Assembly (NCBI RefSeq): GCF_001908185.1
Contig: NZ_LGHM01000076.1
Span: 1 to 56,978 of the forward strand
Reading direction: 5' to 3'
DNA length: 56,978 nt
From: Bradyrhizobium sp. AS23.2
GTDB lineage: Bacteria; Pseudomonadota; Alphaproteobacteria; Rhizobiales; Xanthobacteraceae
Position 1 is the stretch's first letter. Each line of letters opens with the position of its first letter. A model generated the notes under the pieces. That model was not told the DNA's origin and searched no databases. It worked only from the letters and a program-made list of their open reading frames with translations. The translations under genes were made by a program, and so were the position numbers. Below are positions 31,697-40,466 of this stretch, piece after piece.

Positions 31697-32317
31697 TCAG
31701 TACACGAGCGCCGTGCCGGTCGGCTTCTCCAGTGCCGCGGCCAGCGATTTGTACTCCTCGCAATCAGTCCCGCAAATGGCGGCAATCCGGCTCAGGTGAT
31801 AGAGCGCCTGCTCGCGATTGCCCTGCTCGAGCTGCCAAAGCCCATAGTACTGCCAGGTCAGCACGTGGTTCGGGTCTGCCTTGAGTGCGCGCTGGTACCA
31901 CACCTGCGATTGCGCGTAGTCGCCGAGCTTGCGATAGGAATAGCCGATGAGGTTGGCGACGTTCGGATGGTCGTCATGGCCGAGCGATTTCAATTGATCG
32001 ATCGCGGCCGCATAGTCGTTACGTTCGTAGATGGTGTCATAGGCGACGCGATAGCCGGCGGCGAATGCCGGATCGTCAATGCTTGACTGGTTGTTCGGCT
32101 TCTTGCCTTTCTGACCGGCCTTCGTTCCCGAGCGCCTCGGATAGGTCGGTTGGGCGGTGCTGGTGCTGGGCGTTGAATAGGCGCCGCCATAAGGATCGCT
32201 GCCACCATTACCGCCACCACCACCGCCGCCCCCGCCTCCCCCTGCGGCATGCACAGGGGAAACCAGCAGCGCCGCAAACGTTCCCAGCGCGACGAACCTG
32301 ATCATCGTTGTGATCAT
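31697..32317 (-). CDS. Secreted tetratricopeptide-repeat protein with Gly-rich linker
   Basis: 206 residues. A Sec signal peptide (MITTMIRFVALGTFAALLVSPVHA) is followed by a run of 11 glycines, a Ser/Thr/Pro-rich linker, a basic RRSGTKAGQKGKK stretch, and then TPR-like helices from about residue 85 (DYAAAIDQLKSLGHDDHPNVANLIGYSYRKLGDYAQSQVWYQRALKADPNHV). It is probably periplasmic, acting as a protein-interaction scaffold. The start ATG 32317 has AGGAGA at the right distance; a second in-frame ATG follows 12 bases later. Two cysteines in ICGTDCEEY may form a disulphide. Confidence 0.8.
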   Translation of the reverse strand: MITTMIRFVALGTFAALLVSPVHAAGGGGGGGGGGGNGGSDPYGGAYSTPSTSTAQPTYPRRSGTKAGQKGKKPNNQSSIDDPAFAAGYRVAYDTIYERNDYAAAIDQLKSLGHDDHPNVANLIGYSYRKLGDYAQSQVWYQRALKADPNHVLTWQYYGLWQLEQGNREQALYHLSRIAAICGTDCEEYKSLAAALEKPTGTALVY

Positions 32318-32462
32318 CTCTGTCTCCTGTCTCGATCCAAGCGGCCCCGGACGACGTGATAACCCCTCCTTCGCCGTGATATTCCGGAGTGCGGTGCTCA
32401 CCGAGACGTCAATGTTCGTACGACAGTTCTCCTGTCCTTGCGGGTCGCGGGCAGTAAGCGCG

Positions 32463-33941
32463 TCATTGGAACGCGACTTCGGCGAAACTGCGAAGTTTTC
32501 GCGAATGCAACCGCTCCGATTCCTGCTGCTTGAGCCGCTCCAGCGCTTTCAGGCCGATCTCGAGATGCTGGCCGACGCGGCGGCGGTAGAATTCGCTGGC
32601 CATGCCCGCGAGCTTGATCTCGCCATGCAGCGGCTTGTCGGAGACGCACAGCAGGGTGCCGTAGGGAACGCGGAAGCGATAGCCGTTGGCGGCGATCGCG
32701 GCCGATTCCATGTCGAGCGCGACCGCACGCGATTGCGACAGGCGGCGGATCACGGCCGGTCCGGAGATCTCCCAGTTGCGGTTGTCGACGCTTGCGACGG
32801 TGCCCGTGCGCATCAGGCGCTTGAGCTCGAAACCCTCGAGCCCGGTGACGTCTTCGACCGCCTCCTCCAGCGCGACCTGCATCTCCGCGAGCGCCGGGAT
32901 CGGCACCCACAGCGGCAGCTCGCGATCGAGCACATGGTCCTCGCGCACATAGCCATGCGCGAGCACGTAGTCGCCGAGCCGTTGCGTGTTACGCAGGCCC
33001 GCGCAATGGCCGAGCATCAGCCAGGCGTGCGGACGCAGCACGGCAACGTGGTCGGTGACGTTGCGCGCGTTGGACGGTCCGGTTCCGATGTTGATCAGGG
33101 TGATGCCGCGATAGCCGGGCGTGACGAGATGGAAGGCCGGCATCTGCGGCGCCCGCACGGGTGCCATCCCTATGGTCGCTCCGCCGCTGCGCGTGATCAC
33201 ATTCCCGGGCGCGACGAAGGCTTCGAGGCCGGCCTCGCCGGACTGGAGCCGCTGCTGGCAGAGCTGCACGAAGGCGTCGACATAGAACTGGTAGTTGGTG
33301 AAGATCACGAAGTTCTGGAAATATTCGGGATCGGTGCCGGTGTAGTGATAGAGCCGGCGCAGCGAGTAATCGACGCGGGCGGCCCGAAACAGGGACAGCG
33401 GCTCGGGCGCGCCACGCTGAAGCTCGAACGTGCCGTCGGCGATCGCATCGTCCATGGTGGCGAGGTCCGGCACGTCGAACGCGTCGCGCAGCGATCGCGC
33501 GACGGATGAGTTCTCGCTGGTGGTGATGGCGGCCTCGATGTTGATGTCGCGGCGGTAGGCGAAATGGATCGGGATCGGCTCGACGGACTCGCCGATCTCT
33601 ACGGGAACACCGTGGTTCTGGATCAGCAGCCCGATCTGCTCGGTGAGATAGGCGCGGAACAGATCCGGCCGCGTGACACTGGTCTCGTGCACGCCGGGTC
33701 CGGCGACGAAGCCATAGGCGAGACGCGAATCCAGCCGTGCATGCGTCGCGGTGGTGACGCGGACGAAGGGATAATAGGCCCGCGCCCGCGTCGTGATCCC
33801 TTCGCCATTGACATAGGCCTCGAACCGGTCGCGCAGGAATTTCGTGTTGCGCTCGTAGATCTCTTCGAGCCGGGCGACGGCCGCAGCAGCGTCGGAGAAG
33901 GATTCGGTTGCGATGGACGGTGGGGAGTGGATGGATTGCAT
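32463..33941 (-). CDS. amn: AMP nucleosidase
   Basis: 492 residues, the length of bacterial Amn. The enzyme splits AMP into adenine and ribose 5-phosphate and belongs to the nucleoside-phosphorylase fold. Recognisable segments are the N-terminal Amn domain (RDRFEAYVNG, YYPFVRVTT), LINIGTGPSNARNVTDHVAVLRPHAWLMLGHCAGLR, ALDMESAAIAANGYRFRVPYGTLLCVSDKPLHGE and the GMASEFYRRRV end. The start ATG 33941 gives an N-terminus of family length; an upstream GTG/TTG frame to 33977 is less likely. It is probably cytosolic and monocistronic, with no regulatory signal seen upstream. Confidence 0.92.
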   Translation of the reverse strand: MQSIHSPPSIATESFSDAAAAVARLEEIYERNTKFLRDRFEAYVNGEGITTRARAYYPFVRVTTATHARLDSRLAYGFVAGPGVHETSVTRPDLFRAYLTEQIGLLIQNHGVPVEIGESVEPIPIHFAYRRDINIEAAITTSENSSVARSLRDAFDVPDLATMDDAIADGTFELQRGAPEPLSLFRAARVDYSLRRLYHYTGTDPEYFQNFVIFTNYQFYVDAFVQLCQQRLQSGEAGLEAFVAPGNVITRSGGATIGMAPVRAPQMPAFHLVTPGYRGITLINIGTGPSNARNVTDHVAVLRPHAWLMLGHCAGLRNTQRLGDYVLAHGYVREDHVLDRELPLWVPIPALAEMQVALEEAVEDVTGLEGFELKRLMRTGTVASVDNRNWEISGPAVIRRLSQSRAVALDMESAAIAANGYRFRVPYGTLLCVSDKPLHGEIKLAGMASEFYRRRVGQHLEIGLKALERLKQQESERLHSRKLRSFAEVAFQ

Positions 33942-34006
33942 GTTCGACGCCGGTTGCTTGGGACAAGCTGTTTGCAATCGCAGTATAGCAAACTGACAGC
34001 CACGTC

Positions 34007-34085
34007 GTCATTGCGAGCGCAGCGAAGCAATCCAGAAATCCCTCCGCGGAGACAGGCTGGATTGCTTCGCTACGCTCGCAATGAC
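34007..34085. repeat. Palindromic repeat (GTCATTGCGAGCG type), short variant
   Basis: Same arms as 10429-10513 but with a shortened right half (GGATTGCTTCGCTACGCTCGCAATGAC). It lies between amn and the end of the type I secretion genes. Confidence 0.85.
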
Positions 34086-34111
34086 GGGTGGGGATGACGC
34101 GCTTTCGCGCG

Positions 34112-35446
34112 TCATTTCTCCCGGAACGCCCGCATCAACTGGTCGTGCAGCGGCTTCATCAAATAGGACAGCATGGTGCGGTCGCCGGTCTGGACGAAGG
34201 CTTCCACGGGCATGCCGGGGATCAGCTTGACGTCGCCGAGGCGGGCGACCTCTTCGGCCGGCATCGAGACGCGGATGGTGTAGTAGCTCTGGCCGGTGCG
34301 CTGGTCCGTGGTGACGTCTGGCGAGACGCGGCTGACGACACCGTTGAGCTCGGGCGTGGTGCGCTGGTTGAAGGCGGACAGACGCAGCAGCGTCTTCTGG
34401 CCGATCTGGAGCTTGTCGATGTCGACCGGATTGACCTTCGCTTCGACCTGAAGGTCGTCGGCCTGCGGCACGATCAGCATCAGCGTATCGCCGGCGGTGA
34501 CGACGCCGCCGACGGTGTGCACGGTTGATTGCAGCACCATGCCGTCCTGCGGCGCGCGGATGTCGACGCGGCGGAGCTGGTCTTCGGCGGCGACCTTGCG
34601 CTCGATCAGTTCGCCGATCTTGTCGTTGGTCTCGCGCAGGTCCTTGGAGACTTCGCTCACCATGTCCTTGTCGACCTGGATGATCTGGAGCTCGGTCTCG
34701 GTGATCTTGCCCTTGGCCTGCGCCCGCGAGGCGATGTATTGCGCGCGCTCGCCGTTGAGGCGGGCACTGTCACGCTCGAGCGTGGTCAAGCGCGAGATCT
34801 GCACCAGGTGCTTCTCATAAAGATCGCGCACGCCGGTGAGCTCCTGCTGCACCAGGCCGATCTCCTTGTCCTTGGCCTTCTCCTGCGCGGAGAGGCCCTC
34901 GATCTCCTCGTTGAGCTGCTGGACGCGCTCGCGGAGCTGCGCCTTCTGGCCGGCGCGACCGTTGACGCGAACGTCGAACAGCTTGGCTTCGGCAGAGAGC
35001 AGCGCCTTGACGTCGGGATCGCTGCCGCGATCGACCAGCGATTGCGGGAACTCGAGCTTGTCGAGGCCGCGCTGCTCGGCCTGCAGTCGCGCCGCACGCG
35101 CCTGAGCGGCGTCGAGATTCTTGGTGACGATGGCGAGGTTCGCCTTGGTGACGGTGTCGTCGAGCCGCACCACGATGTCGCCGGCCTTGACCACGTCGCC
35201 GTCGCGGGCACGCACCTCGCCGACCACGCCGCCGGTCGGATGCTGCACCTTCTTGACGTTGGATTCGACCACGATCTGGCCCGGCGCGATCAGCGCGCCC
35301 GAGATCAGCACGGTCGACGCCCAGCCGCCGAGACCGACGATCAGGACGAGCATGATCCCAAGCCCGAGGATCAGGTGGAACTTGATCGACTCCCGCACGG
35401 TCCTCTTCGCGGCGGGCTTCGCGCCGCCGATCGACATCGTGCTCAT
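34112..35446 (-). CDS. HlyD-family type I secretion membrane-fusion adaptor (PrsE/PrtE-like)
   Basis: 444 residues. One N-terminal membrane anchor (FHLILGLGIMLVLIVGLGGWA, about 22-45) is followed by a biotinyl-lipoyl-like hairpin start (GQIVVESNVKKVQHPTGGVVGEVRARDGDVV) and long coiled-coil helices (about 100-270, rich in Glu/Gln/Lys). The PQDGMVLQSTVHTVGGVV strand pair and a beta-barrel C-terminus (GMPVEAFVQTGDRTMLSYLMKPL) complete it. The family links an ABC exporter to TolC across the periplasm. The start ATG 35446 uses a GAGGTGAAAG site that lies within a palindromic repeat. It is downstream of the exporter gene and co-directional, but no TolC homolog is encoded in the window. Confidence 0.9.
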   Translation of the reverse strand: MSTMSIGGAKPAAKRTVRESIKFHLILGLGIMLVLIVGLGGWASTVLISGALIAPGQIVVESNVKKVQHPTGGVVGEVRARDGDVVKAGDIVVRLDDTVTKANLAIVTKNLDAAQARAARLQAEQRGLDKLEFPQSLVDRGSDPDVKALLSAEAKLFDVRVNGRAGQKAQLRERVQQLNEEIEGLSAQEKAKDKEIGLVQQELTGVRDLYEKHLVQISRLTTLERDSARLNGERAQYIASRAQAKGKITETELQIIQVDKDMVSEVSKDLRETNDKIGELIERKVAAEDQLRRVDIRAPQDGMVLQSTVHTVGGVVTAGDTLMLIVPQADDLQVEAKVNPVDIDKLQIGQKTLLRLSAFNQRTTPELNGVVSRVSPDVTTDQRTGQSYYTIRVSMPAEEVARLGDVKLIPGMPVEAFVQTGDRTMLSYLMKPLHDQLMRAFREK

Positions 35447-35448
35447 CT

Positions 35449-35613
35449 TTCACCTCGCCCCGCTTGCGGGGAGAGGTCGATCGCGCAGCGATCGGGTGAG
35501 GGGGGCTCTCCGCGAGTCCCACTGTCACCGCCCCCGTGGAGACTCCCCCTCACCCCGACCCTCTCAGCGCGAGCGAAGCTCGTCGCGGCCCCGCAGGCGG
35601 GGCGAGGGAGAAG
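35449..35613. repeat. Palindromic repeat (CACCTCGCCCC type), composite
   Basis: Two nested hairpins (CACCTCGCCCCGCTTGCGGGGAGAGGTCG with GATCGCGCAGCGATC, and CCCTCACCCCGACCCTC with a GCGAGGGAG end) fill the gap between the exporter and adaptor genes. Confidence 0.8.
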
Positions 35614-35633
35614 AAGCGCAGCGTCTTGCCGCC

Positions 35634-37382
35634 TCATGATTTGGGCACTCCGCCTTCGCTGACGATCTTGATCGGCGCCGGCGGGGTCACGCGCGGCTGG
35701 AGCACCTGGGCGAGGACCTGCTCCTTCGGTCCAAAGGCCTGCATGCGGCCGTCGCGCAGCACCAGGATCTGGTCGACCGCCTCGACGCCGATCGGCCGGT
35801 GCGCCACCACGATGACGATGGCGCCGCGCTCGCGGGCGCTGCGGATCGCGCGGGTCAGCGCCTCGTCGCCTTCGGTGTCGAGATTGGAATTGGGCTCGTC
35901 GAGCACGATCAGGAACGGATTGCCGTAGAGCGCGCGCGCCAGTGCCACGCGCTGCGCCTGCCCTGCCGAGAGCGCGGTGCCCTGCTCGCCGACCTGCGTG
36001 TTGTAGCCCTCGCGCATCTTGATGATCATCTCGTGCACGCCGGCTTCTTTCGCCGCAGCGATGATGCCGTCGGACGTCGCCTCGGGATCGAAGCGGCTGA
36101 TGTTCTGCGCGATGGTGCCGCCAAACAATTCGACATCCTGCGGCAGATAGCCGATGTGGCGGCCGAGCACGTCGGACGACCATTGGTCGAGCGCCGCGCC
36201 GTCGAGCCGCACCTTGCCGCGCACCGGCTGCCAGACGCCGACCAGCGCGCGGATCAGCGACGACTTGCCGGAGCCGCTCGGCCCGATCACGCCAAGGCCA
36301 TTGCCGGCCGCGAGCGCGAAGGTGACGTCCTGCACGATGAGGCGCTGGTCGCCCGGAGGCACCATGGAGATGCCTTCGACCGAGAGCCGGCTGGTCGGCG
36401 CCTGCAGCTGGGTCGGCATCGTCTGCGCGGGCATCTGCTCCAGCAGGCGGGTGAGACGCTGCCAGCTCTGGCGTGCCGCGACGAAGGATTTCCAGTGCGC
36501 GATCGCGAGATCGACCGGCGCCAGCGCGCGGGCGGAGAGGATCGAGCCGGCGATGATGATGCCGGCGGTCGCCTCCTGGTGGATGACGAGATAGGCGCCG
36601 ACCGCGAGCACGGCCGATTGCAGCATCATGCGCAGCACCTTTGCGACCGCACCCAGACCGCCGGCGACGTCGCTCGCACGCTGATTGCCGGCGAGATATT
36701 TTTCGTTGGCCTCGCTCCAGCGCTGGTTCATCCGGCCGGCCATGCCCATCGACACCATGACTTCGGCATTGCGGCGGCTGGCGGAGGCGAGGTCGTTGCG
36801 CTGGGCGGCAAGCCCCATCGCCTCGCGCGCCGGCTGGCGGGACAGAACTTCGGTGACCAACGTCAACCCAACCAGGATGATGGCACCGACCAGCGCGGTG
36901 ACGCCGATCAAGACGTGGAAGGCGAAGCAGATGGCGAGATAGAGCGGCAGCCAGGGCAGGTCGAAGAACGCGCTCGGGCCCATGCCGCCGAGGAAGGAGC
37001 GGACATTGTCGAGGTCGCGCAGCGGCTGGAGGCCCTCGTTGCGGCTGCCGACCAGGAGCGGCAGGCGCACGATGGTGTCGAACACGCGCTTGTTGAGCGC
37101 ATCATCGAGCGCGGTGCCGACCCGCCCCAGAATCCGGTTGCGGATCATGTCGAGCACGCCCTGCGCCGCGTAGAGGAAGCTGGCGAGGATGATGAGGCCG
37201 ACCAGGGTCGGAATGCTGCGGCTCGGCAGCACCCGGTCGTAAACCTCCAGCATGAAGATCGACCCGGTCAGATAGAGCAGGTTGACCATGCAGCTCATCA
37301 AGCCGACGCCGACGAACGCCGTGCGACAAGCGCGTAAGGCGTCACCGAGCTCTGAACGGCGGACGCCAGGTACGGCTGCCAT
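35634..37382 (-). CDS. Type I secretion system permease/ATPase (PrtD-like ABC exporter)
   Basis: 582 residues. About five or six membrane segments occupy residues 20-300 (ABC type 1 transmembrane domain). The ATPase follows with Walker A GPSGSGKSSLIRAL, a Q-loop YLPQDVELFGG, the ABC signature LSAGQAQRVALARAL, Walker B FLIVLDEPNSNLD and the H-loop VVAHRP. It lacks the C39-like peptidase domain, consistent with exporters of C-terminal-signal substrates (RTX/adhesin class). The start ATG 37382 follows AAGAGAT. With the HlyD-type gene it makes the inner-membrane half of a type I system. The giant protein at 49692-56798 is the only plausible substrate seen in this window. Confidence 0.9.
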   Translation of the reverse strand: MAAVPGVRRSELGDALRACRTAFVGVGLMSCMVNLLYLTGSIFMLEVYDRVLPSRSIPTLVGLIILASFLYAAQGVLDMIRNRILGRVGTALDDALNKRVFDTIVRLPLLVGSRNEGLQPLRDLDNVRSFLGGMGPSAFFDLPWLPLYLAICFAFHVLIGVTALVGAIILVGLTLVTEVLSRQPAREAMGLAAQRNDLASASRRNAEVMVSMGMAGRMNQRWSEANEKYLAGNQRASDVAGGLGAVAKVLRMMLQSAVLAVGAYLVIHQEATAGIIIAGSILSARALAPVDLAIAHWKSFVAARQSWQRLTRLLEQMPAQTMPTQLQAPTSRLSVEGISMVPPGDQRLIVQDVTFALAAGNGLGVIGPSGSGKSSLIRALVGVWQPVRGKVRLDGAALDQWSSDVLGRHIGYLPQDVELFGGTIAQNISRFDPEATSDGIIAAAKEAGVHEMIIKMREGYNTQVGEQGTALSAGQAQRVALARALYGNPFLIVLDEPNSNLDTEGDEALTRAIRSARERGAIVIVVAHRPIGVEAVDQILVLRDGRMQAFGPKEQVLAQVLQPRVTPPAPIKIVSEGGVPKS

Positions 37383-37570
37383 CAGTCTGATCTCTTTCGG
37401 ATGGGGGAAAAACCCCGGATTTCATAGGCCGTTCAGAGGTACTCGATCCGGATTAACATCGTGTTCTCCCTGCGTCCAACGCAGCCGAATTAATCCAGGA
37501 CCCCGATGGGCCACATCTACCCCTGACAGCCCCGCGTGCAAGTCCGGTATTCCACAGTCTTTACGGCTTT

Positions 37571-38860
37571 TTATAGCAGGCGTCGGCGCCTCTCCCCAGC
37601 CCAGGAGAGGCGGGAAGTTCCGGCCGACTGAACCGCCGGGCAGCTAGAGCTGGCCGCCTGCTCGGACAAAAATGTCGAAAACAACCCCATGCACAGTAGA
37701 AACGCGCGCGGCTCAGAGCTCCCGGTGAACTGTGACAACTCGGTGTTGTCGTAGAGGATTTTTGAGGGAGCGCGCATTTCGGCGTGAGGGACATGCAGCC
37801 CCCTCGACAATCTCATCCGCGGAGAGAGACCCCTCACCCCAACCCTCTCCCCGCAAGAGCGGGGCGAGGGAGCACACCGGCTACGACGACGCCGCCACCG
37901 GCTCCGCCAGCACACACCGCGCCGCCCGGCCCGGCCCCGACCTCCACGTTCGCGGGCAGTTGCTCCAGGCAGCGCGGCTGGGCGACGGCGCAGCGGGGGG
38001 GCGAAAGAGCAGTTGTGCGGCTTCTCGGCCAGCGACGGTGGCGTGCCGGGAATGGTTTCCAGCCGCGCGCCGCGCTTGGCGCCATGGATCGTCGAGGCGA
38101 GCAGCCCCTTGGCATAGGGGTGCACCGGGCTGCGGACGATGTCGCGCAGGCTCCCCTGCTCCACGATCTGGCCGGCATACATCACCGCGACGCGGTCGCA
38201 GATCTCGATGGCGACGCCGATGTCGTGGGTGACGAAGATGACGGACATGCCGAACTCGCGCTGCAGCTCACGCAGCAGCAGGAGGATCTGGATCTGCACG
38301 GTGGCATCGAGCGCGGTGGTCGGCTCGTCCGCCAGCAGGATTTTCGGCCGGCAGGCGAGCGCGAGCGCGATCATCGCGCGCTGGCGCATGCCGCCGGACA
38401 TTTCGTGCGGATAGGCGTCCAGCCGCCGCTTGGCGGACGGGATGCGCACGACCTCCAGCATCTCCAGCGCACGCGCCCTGCCCTCCGCGTAGCTTTTGCC
38501 TTCGTGGCGCACGACGCTTTCGGCGATCTGCGCGCCGATGGTGTAGACGGGATCAAGCGCGAGCGCGGGTTCCTGGAAGATCATCGAGACGGTCTGGCCG
38601 CGGAATGACGACAACTCCTCATCGTTCATGGCGAGCACGTCGCGGCCCATGACATTGACCTTGCCCGCGATCTGCGTGCGCTTGCGCGGCAACAGCCGCA
38701 TCAGCGCACGCAAGGTCACGCTTTTGCCCGAACCGGACTCGCCGAGCAGGCCCAGCACCTCACTGTTTCCGAGCGAGAGATTGAGATCGTTCACGGCAAA
38801 AACCGTGCGCTCTCCGGTGAAGCGGATGTTGAGGCCTGAGATCTCGACGAGCTTTGTCAT
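37571..38860 (-). CDS. Peptide-type ABC importer ATPase (OppD-like), C-terminus frameshifted
   Basis: As read, 429 residues. Residues 1-280 are a normal OppD-type ATPase: Walker [15 protein letters not shown], signature [15 protein letters not shown], Walker [14 protein letters not shown]-loop FVTHDIG. After NCSFAP the frame is lost. Removing one C from the seven-C run (37995-38001) and one G at the four-base run (37935-37938) restores [15 protein letters not shown], then [18 protein letters not shown] and TAG at 37881-37883. That is a 325-residue protein with the Cys-rich oligopeptide-transporter C-terminal region. As it stands the last 148 residues read through a repeat. This could be real decay or homopolymer sequencing error. 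Its ATG overlaps the amidase TGA. Confidence 0.8.
   Translation of the reverse strand: MTKLVEISGLNIRFTGERTVFAVNDLNLSLGNSEVLGLLGESGSGKSVTLRALMRLLPRKRTQIAGKVNVMGRDVLAMNDEELSSFRGQTVSMIFQEPALALDPVYTIGAQIAESVVRHEGKSYAEGRARALEMLEVVRIPSAKRRLDAYPHEMSGGMRQRAMIALALACRPKILLADEPTTALDATVQIQILLLLRELQREFGMSVIFVTHDIGVAIEICDRVAVMYAGQIVEQGSLRDIVRSPVHPYAKGLLASTIHGAKRGARLETIPGTPPSLAEKPHNCSFAPPLRRRPAALPGATARERGGRGRAGRRGVCWRSRWRRRRSRCAPSPRSCGERVGVRGLSPRMRLSRGLHVPHAEMRAPSKILYDNTELSQFTGSSEPRAFLLCMGLFSTFLSEQAASSSCPAVQSAGTSRLSWAGERRRRLL
37675..37770. repeat. Possible dispersed element downstream of the importer operon
   Basis: Contains GACAAC-TCGGT-GTTGTC (37734-37750) and a block CAACCCCATGCACAGTAG (37683-37700) that I associate, from memory only, with recurring intergenic DNA in Bradyrhizobium. 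In the frameshifted OppD-like frame it would be translated into a meaningless tail. I could not confirm its copy number from this window. Confidence 0.35.
37821..37872. repeat. Palindromic repeat (CTCACCCCAACCCTCTCCCC type), partial
   Basis: Right half of the composite repeat seen in full at 27605-27744 (CCCCTCACCCC...CGGGGCGAGGGAG). It begins just 9 bases beyond the inferred original stop of the OppD-like gene. Confidence 0.8.
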
Positions 38861-40272
38861 GACGGCAGTTTCGGTACCCGATCGTGATAGTCGGTCACGC
38901 GCTGGAACGCGGCGCCGATGGTGAGCAAGGTCGCTTCATCGAAGGAGCGGCCGATGAGCTGCATGCCGATCGGCAGGCCGCTCCTGGTGAAGCCGGACGG
39001 CACGGTGAGCGACGGCAGGCCGAGAAAGTTCACCGGACGGGTGAACAGCGTCAGTCGCTGCAGCAGCGACGGCGCGTTCGGTCCGCCGCCGACGTCGCTC
39101 TCCTCGATCGTCGGCGCCGGCACCGGAGAGGCCGGTGCAATAATCGCGTCGACGCCGGCAGTCGCGGCATTATGCGCGGCGAGCGCCGGGCCGCGCCAGC
39201 GCATCGCCTCGAGATAGGTGATGGCGGGAACGGCAAGACCATTCTGAAGCCGCATCAGGACCTGCGGGCCATAATCCTGCGGACGCTCGATCATCCAGCG
39301 CTTGTGGAAGGCGGCGGCTTCGGCCGCGAGCACGAGCTGGCTCGCCGAGGACAATTGCCGCTGATCGGGCAGCTCGACCTTGACGATGTCGGCGCCCTCG
39401 CGCTTGAGCACGGCGATGGTCTCGTCCAGCACGCGCGCGACCGCGCTGTCGAGATCGTCGACATAGAAGGACGCGGGCACGCCGATCTTGAGGCCCTTCA
39501 GTGAGCCCTTGGTCGCGCCGACATAATCCGACAGCGGCTCATGGCTGCAGGTTGAATCCTCAGGATCGGCGCCTGCCATCAGAGCCAGCAGCAGCGCGCA
39601 GTCTTCCGCGGTGCGCGCGAGTGGGCCGACCGTGTCGAGCGATTGCGACAGCGGCATCGCGCCGGCGCGGCTGACACGGCCGACGGTGGTCTTGAGCCCC
39701 GTGACGCCGCAGAAATGCGCGGGCATGCGAATCGAGCCGCCGGTGTCCGAGCCGAGCGCCGCATAGGTCAGGCGCGCGGCGACCGACGAGCCGGAGCCCG
39801 ACGACGAGCCGCCGGTGATGTGCGCGACATTCCAGGGATTGCGCACAGGACCGTAATGGGCGTTGTGCCCGGTAGGTCCATAGGCGAATTCGGCGAGATG
39901 AAGCGTGCCGAGACGGACCTGGCCGGCGTCCTTGAGCCGCTGCAAGGCGGTGGACGTCACGGTCGGAACGAATTCGCGTCGGATCAGGGAGCCGCAGGTC
40001 GCGACCTTGCCGGCGTCGTAATACATGTCCTTGTGCGCGAGCGGCACGCCGTGCAGCGGGCCACGCACCTCGCCCTTGGCGAGCTCGGCGTCGGCGGCCT
40101 CAGCGGCCTTCAACGCGGACTCTGATTCAATCGACATGAAAGCGTTGAGATGCGGCTGCCATTGCGTGATGCGGTGCAGCAGCGCGCGCGTCACCTCATG
40201 CGAGGACACCTGCTTCATCGCGATCGCACGCGCGACCTCGGTGAGCGTCATCAGTGCAGGCTCGGTGCTCAT
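38857..40272 (-). CDS. Amidase (AtzE-like) inside the importer operon
   Basis: 471 residues. The amidase-signature triad is complete: Lys81 (HGVPLAHKDMYYDAG), Ser156 (ITGGSSSGSGSSVAA) and Ser180 (GSDTGGSIRMPAHFCG). The gene overlaps by 4 bases at both ends (ATGA) with its neighbours. Upstream is a 65-residue AtzG-like protein and downstream the OppD-type ATPase. AtzE amidases need AtzG as a GatC-like partner and hydrolyse carboxybiuret in cyanuric-acid breakdown, so a small amide imported by the ABC system is a reasonable substrate. The cargo is inference. GatA proper is unlikely because no GatB is near. Confidence 0.87.
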   Translation of the reverse strand: MSTEPALMTLTEVARAIAMKQVSSHEVTRALLHRITQWQPHLNAFMSIESESALKAAEAADAELAKGEVRGPLHGVPLAHKDMYYDAGKVATCGSLIRREFVPTVTSTALQRLKDAGQVRLGTLHLAEFAYGPTGHNAHYGPVRNPWNVAHITGGSSSGSGSSVAARLTYAALGSDTGGSIRMPAHFCGVTGLKTTVGRVSRAGAMPLSQSLDTVGPLARTAEDCALLLALMAGADPEDSTCSHEPLSDYVGATKGSLKGLKIGVPASFYVDDLDSAVARVLDETIAVLKREGADIVKVELPDQRQLSSASQLVLAAEAAAFHKRWMIERPQDYGPQVLMRLQNGLAVPAITYLEAMRWRGPALAAHNAATAGVDAIIAPASPVPAPTIEESDVGGGPNAPSLLQRLTLFTRPVNFLGLPSLTVPSGFTRSGLPIGMQLIGRSFDEATLLTIGAAFQRVTDYHDRVPKLPS

Positions 40273-40466
40273 TTCGACACCTTCTGGGTCTGCGCGATCG
40301 AATAGAGCGCGGGCTCGAGGTCGAACGGCAGCGTGCCGGCGATGGCCGCAAAGCCTTCGAAGGCCGGTCCGATGGAATTGGAGATGCGCGTCGCGATCTC
40401 GTCATCCACGGGAACGCCGGCGACTTGCGCCATTGGCTTGATCTCTTTTGGTGTCGGTCTCGTCAT
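40269..40466 (-). CDS. AtzG-like (DUF4089-type) small amidase partner
   Basis: 65 residues. VAGVPVDDEIATRISNSIGPAFEGFAAIAGTLPFDLEPALY has the short helical GatC/AtzG-like layout, ending YSIAQTQKVSK. Such proteins wrap around an AtzE-type amidase. The ATG at 40466 overlaps the stop of the OppF-like gene (ATGA), and its own stop overlaps the amidase ATG, so all three are translationally coupled. Recognition is by position, length and the typical D-PFDLEPA segment; sequence identity to a characterised AtzG was not checked. Confidence 0.75.
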   Translation of the reverse strand: MTRPTPKEIKPMAQVAGVPVDDEIATRISNSIGPAFEGFAAIAGTLPFDLEPALYSIAQTQKVSK

